This document shows, piece by piece, positions 59,976-64,000 of a stretch of DNA of 64,000 nt. A model generated the notes under the pieces. The model saw only the letters and a program-made list of their open reading frames with translations, searched no databases and was not told where the DNA came from. A program made the translations under genes and the position numbers. The stretch is from Parietaria judaica (taxonomy: Eukaryota > Streptophyta > Magnoliopsida > Rosales > Urticaceae): positions 42,277,732 to 42,341,731 of the forward strand of contig OX940862.1 in assembly GCA_954871525.1 (NCBI GenBank), in the 5' to 3' direction. Within the stretch, counting starts at the first letter, position 1. Each line of letters opens with the position of its first letter.

Positions 59976-60244
59976 GTACTATTAACTAAGATAATATAGT
60001 TTATCCTATGTATAAATATTTTACGGAATGAAAAACAATCAATCTTTTACCGGTGCATTTTGGTGACATAGCCAATAAAATTAGAAAGCTATATACCGAT
60101 GCAAAAATAAAAATTGGTAGCATTTTGAGAACCAAAAATATGATAATTTAATGGTCTTTTCGAGTTTGCTAAATTTTACATTCGCCCCTAATCATATAAA
60201 AGAAAGATAATTCATTCTCAACATATGGAGAGCTTTCAAAAATT

Positions 60245-60633
60245 CTTGATAATCTTGGTGATAATTCCACTTCAGGTCATTGCGTTTTCTTGGTGATAAT
60301 CTTCTTTCTTGGTCTTCTAAACGCCAAGCTACTATCTCTAAGTCAAGTGCGGAAGCCGAATACAGAGATGTTACTAATGTAGTTTCTGAATTTTGTTGGC
60401 GACGAAATCTTCTTCTCGAACTTCATTGTCATATACAAAAGGCTACGCTTGTTTACTGTGATAATGTTAGTGCGATATATCTCTCCGGAAATCCCGTCCA
60501 ACATCAACGCACCAAACACATTGAGATGGACATTCACTTCGTCCGCGAAAAGGTTGCTCGTGGAGAAGTACGTGTCTTACACGTGCCGTCGCGTCATCAA
60601 ATCGCCGATATCTTCACCAAAGGTCTCCCGTGA
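60245..60633 (+). pseudogene. Ty1/copia RNase H fragment
   Basis: Open frame from about 60280 to the stop at 60631-60633 reads LGDNLLSWSSKRQATISKSS, AEAEYRD, YCDNVSAIYLSGNPV, RTKHIEMDIHFVREKV and HQIADIFTKGLP, the conserved C-terminal RNase H of copia polyproteins. A one-base shift separates it from upstream SGHCVF. Everything upstream in pol is missing. A purine-rich tract TGCGGGGG at 60691-60698 and then TGTGATAGAATA suggest the start of a 3' LTR. Confidence 0.85.
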
Positions 60634-60698
60634 GTTCTCATTGAAGATTTCCGAGACAGTCTCTGTGTACACAAACCCCCCGCTTCAAATGCGGGGGT

Positions 60699-61230
60699 GT
60701 GATAGAATATATAAAAATAAATACAGTAATCTTTTACTGAATTTGTAAATAATTATATATTATTTGCTATGATTTGGTACCATAACTCCAGCCATGATTT
60801 ATTCTTGTATAGCTGGTCGTGAGACTGCATATATTGTAGTGTTCGATCACGTAATAGAGCAAGGATTCATCCTCTTTCACTTATAAGTTTATCAAAATTG
60901 TATTTTTTTACGAAATTGTAGATTAATTAGGTATCAAAACACTATTTTTTATAAACTAAAGTGTTACTTTCAAATTTTTATTTTTGCGTGTCATGAAGAT
61001 GTGCATTACTCTAGTGAGATTACAAATAGCTTTAAATGTGTTTATATAAACAAGGAACTTTTAATTTAAGAAAAACTCCTCAACTTTTTAATTAATTAGA
61101 TTAGTTTGTCATTATTGGATTGCTAATATTGTTCTTTCTCTCTTTTATTTAGATAGTCCATGGGATTCTTATTTATTTATGGAAATATGGTCAACTAATT
61201 TGTATTTATTATGTTTTCAAATGTATTCTC

Positions 61231-61263
<33 letters not shown>

Positions 61264-61280
61264 ATATGTGTGTGTGTGCA
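60699..61280. other. Probable start of a copia 3' LTR, then AT-rich DNA and microsatellites
   Basis: TGTGATAGAATATAT follows the polypurine tract of the RNase H fragment. The LTR end could not be fixed. A (TA)n/(GT)n microsatellite occupies about 61228-61280. Confidence 0.4.
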
Positions 61281-61288
61281 GTCCTGGG

Positions 61289-62746
61289 CAAATGATTTGA
61301 TTTTCGCGATTTTCGTTCGATAATCGAGCGATTTTTCGCTAAAATCAACTTCTCGGTAAGTTATCTCTCTTAATCGTTGTCGTTTTATAATTTTCGCGAT
61401 TTTTCGAGTCGAAAAATGAGATACTTTTCGCTGGAAGTTATCAAGTGCAATTATTCGAAAACTTGAGGACTTTTCGCTAAATAGAGATAAGCTGACAAAC
61501 ATTGATTTTTTTTTTTGTCAGAGAGCCCTCATCTCCCGCCAAGCCTCCATTTTCTCACTGTCGCTTGTCAAAATGTCATAGTCTGCCTCGAAAATCGCGT
61601 GGAAAAGAGGCTGGCTCACTTCTCCTCAAATTTGGTGATAATTGGCGTAGCTTTCCTAAAACCACGGCAAAAATACTAATTTATTTTAAGTTTGGAATTT
61701 AAAGGTTTTTTAAGGTTTTTTTTACTAGATTTTGAGTGTTTTGAAGTTTAAATGTTGTATATGAAGGAATCATGTCAAATTTTCATAATTTTATTTTATA
61801 TTTATAGTAGTTACTTACAAATCGATTAGGTTGAATAAAAGTTAGATCTTGAGTATCATATTAGTCTAAGTCTGCATTTGTGATTTTAAATCAATAATTG
61901 TTTATAATTTTTTTTTAAGTTCATTATGAAATATAGATGGATAAAAATGGTTCGTGTGTTTTTTTTTTTGCTTTTTTTTTTTTTGAAGATTTGGGTTTTA
62001 TTTGACGGTTTATCCGAATTATTTCTTATTGTGACAAAAGTAATCACTTTTTGGAAAATAGAACACTAGAGGTATATTTTCAAAAATATTTAGATATAAT
62101 TTCATTTTGTAACATTGTATATAATTACGAAACTGTTAGTTTGACATAATTATTTTTGTAATTGATGTCTTTCTGAATAATGATCTTATTGCGGCAAAAG
62201 TACATATTTTTGGAAATTAGTTAAGTTAAGCTAATTATTCTTTTTTTTTTATATGTAAAATCATTTTATAACATTGTATATTACTTATAAAATGTGAGGT
62301 TGACATAATTATTTCTAATTCAACGTTTTCCCAAATTGCAATCTTATTGCGGGAAAAGTAAATATTTTTTTTGAAATGGGTTAAATTGAGCTATTTCTTC
62401 GTTTTTTTTATGTAACTTCATTTTGTAACATTGTATATAATTCTGATACTATGATTCTGACATAATTTGTTTTGTAATTTGACGTTTTTCAATTATTAAG
62501 GAAAATATACATTTGGTATTTTATGTTATAAAAATATTTTATGTATGAAAATATATATGAAAATATTTTATAAGTTTTCCATCGATAAATCTATCGATAA
62601 CCGATTAATCCATCGATAAGTTCGATAAGTTTCGGTAACGGCAAACGATAAATTTTATAGGTTTTCCATCGATAAATCCATCGGTAAACGATTACTCCGT
62701 CGATAACGGCAAACGATTTATCGGCAAAACGGCATTCAAATCCTTG
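61289..62746. mobile_element. hAT-like element, 1.46 kb, perfect 8-bp TSD
   Basis: GTCCTGGG flanks both ends (61281-61288 and 62747-62754). Begins CAAATGATTTGATTTTCGCG, ends CGGCATTCAAATCCTTG (complement CAAGGATTTGAATG), a short imperfect inverted repeat. Homologous to 38177-39477. Three or four internal repeats contain TTTTGTAACATTGTATATAA and (GCGG)CAAAAGTA. Subterminal TCGATAA words are numerous on the right. No transposase. Confidence 0.75.
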
Positions 62747-62754
62747 GTCCTGGG

Positions 62755-64000
62755 TGTGTTTGTGTGTGTGACCGTGAGATATGAAATTATCTTTGTGGCT
62801 CCCCATTTATTGATTTCTGTACTTTTATGAATTTACAGATCAGATCCCCATGCAGCTGCGATATTTTATATTTATATAAATTTTTTTAATTAATTCATAA
62901 TATTTTTGTGGCCCGCCAAATATTGAATCATGCAAATATAAAGAGTAATTTTTAGATTGAAATCTATAATTATATAATTATATACATATAAATATATATA
63001 TAAACAAAAACACGCTCAATATTCGTTAAATGATTTGATGATTTGTCTTTGATTGACTAATGTCATGGATGTACGATATTCAACTAAAGATTTATACTAG
63101 TCCTTTTAATTAATCCAAATTAAGGGACATATCAAATAGTATTCGTTTGACATGTAAATGTATTAATATTTTACTTTTCTTTAACTTAGTTGTTGGTTTT
63201 TTTTCTTCTTCAAATGAAGGAATATTCAACTAACCATCAATTCAAATATAATATACAACACACGAGCTCTAGCCTATAAATCCCATAAAATACCCTAGAG
63301 CCTCTAGGGTATTTCATGGGATTTATAATATATCTTCCGCCAAAAACAAACCCTAGATTGTGTTCATTTTTTTTTAATTTATAGATATATTATAGAATAC
63401 AATATTGTATTTGCCAAACAATATTGATTCCTTCTTGGATTTATCAAGGGTCTGAATATTTTTATGAGGATTAATGGCGGCATTGTTAAAACATTTGTTC
63501 ATATATAGCTAAGTTTTTTTTTTTTCTTTTCTTTTAGGGTTATATATTCTCAACTTTTTGTTTTCTGAATTTTTTAAGATTTCCATCTAACTCTGTTAAT
63601 TTCCGTTAACTTTAAATAATTTTTTAATAATGCGTCCTGCCATCTATGTTTTAAATTAGGGTATTAGCGTAATAGCCAAATACAAAGTTGATATTTGCTA
63701 AATAGTCGAGTTTTGTTTTATATTTAAGCATAGCCAATTAACCATGTTAATGACTATAAAATGACTTATATACCCTTAATTATCACATTTATACATTATA
63801 AATTTAATATCCAATTATAATAAACGAAATACATTTTCGCTAATAAATTTTAATTTTAATATTAACAGTTAATAAATTTATAAACTGTTAATACTTGTTT
63901 ATATAAGTATATAAACTAGTAAATAGCAGGATTTAAATTATCAAACGTATTTTCTAAAGATTATGTATTTATTTACAAAATACTTTCCATGTTAATAGGC
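62755..64000. other. Intergenic, no gene seen
   Basis: AT-rich DNA without coding signals, apart from the palindrome listed separately. Confidence 0.5.
63275..63327. repeat. 53-bp near-perfect palindrome
   Basis: A 26-base arm (TATAAATCCCATAAAATACC...) is followed after one base by its reverse complement, with a single mismatch out of 26. No gene is near; it may be a very small MITE remnant or a foldback structure. Confidence 0.85.

Noticed and set aside
58379..60880. A single copia element from the LTR-like segment at 58379 to the RNase H fragment at 60633
   Set aside because: The putative 3' LTR start (TGTGATAGAATATAT) does not match the left segment (TGATGCGGATATATA), so the two cannot be paired with confidence.

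Overview
The window is nuclear DNA from a flowering plant. It has intron-rich genes with GT-AG splice sites, plastid-targeted and plant-lineage proteins, an AT-rich intergenic background and dense nested transposable elements. The species cannot be fixed from the sequence. The very GC-rich first exon of one gene resembles the 5'-3' GC gradient of monocots, but that alone does not decide monocot against eudicot. Open reading frames break at introns, so gene models here were rebuilt by splicing by eye, checking phase at every junction and comparing with remembered family signatures.

Genes. Left block (about 3-21 kb, all + strand): (1) SCY2, the second plastid SecY translocase (13 exons, 566 aa); (2) a p31comet/COMET HORMA-domain homologue (7 exons, 281 aa); (3) XPD/ERCC2 (UVH6), the TFIIH and nucleotide-excision-repair helicase (12 exons, 758 aa, all four Fe-S cysteines and DEAH present). 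Right block (46.2-55.4 kb, - strand): (4) a TT8/AN1-type MYC-bHLH flavonoid regulator (8 exons, 645 aa) whose introns carry a Mutator-like foldback element, a hAT MITE and a long GA microsatellite. The four genes have unrelated jobs (plastid translocation, checkpoint/meiosis, DNA repair/transcription, pigment regulation) and do not form a cluster.

Transposon layers. 21.2-26.9 kb: a hAT element carries a nested hAT MITE, and an almost pristine LTR retrotransposon sits inside the hAT's own right target-site duplication. That retroelement is the most unusual object in the window. Its 1,079-bp LTRs are nearly identical and flanked by ATGTG. Between them lie a 296-bp mini-internal region, a different 332-bp LTR with its own primer-binding site, and one long ORF. 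The ORF joins Gag directly to the integrase C-terminus and chromodomain, with protease, reverse transcriptase, RNase H and integrase core missing. 27.3-30.4 kb: a hAT-like element with a CACTA end and 134-bp tandem repeats. 30.7-35.1 kb: an element with terminal inverted repeats, a 1.5-kb array of GTTAC...GTAAC mini-palindromes and a broken PPR gene fragment. 35.1-45.9 kb: a decayed Ty1/copia element whose 5' LTR is split by a CACTA element, itself split by a hAT element; its pol remnant is interrupted by an 85-bp putative solo LTR. 57-63 kb: further copia and hAT remnants.

No RNA genes or CRISPR arrays were recognised. Limits: no alignment or database search was possible, so exon edges rest on splice consensus and reading-frame continuity, and transposon superfamily calls rest on termini and target-site duplications read by eye.
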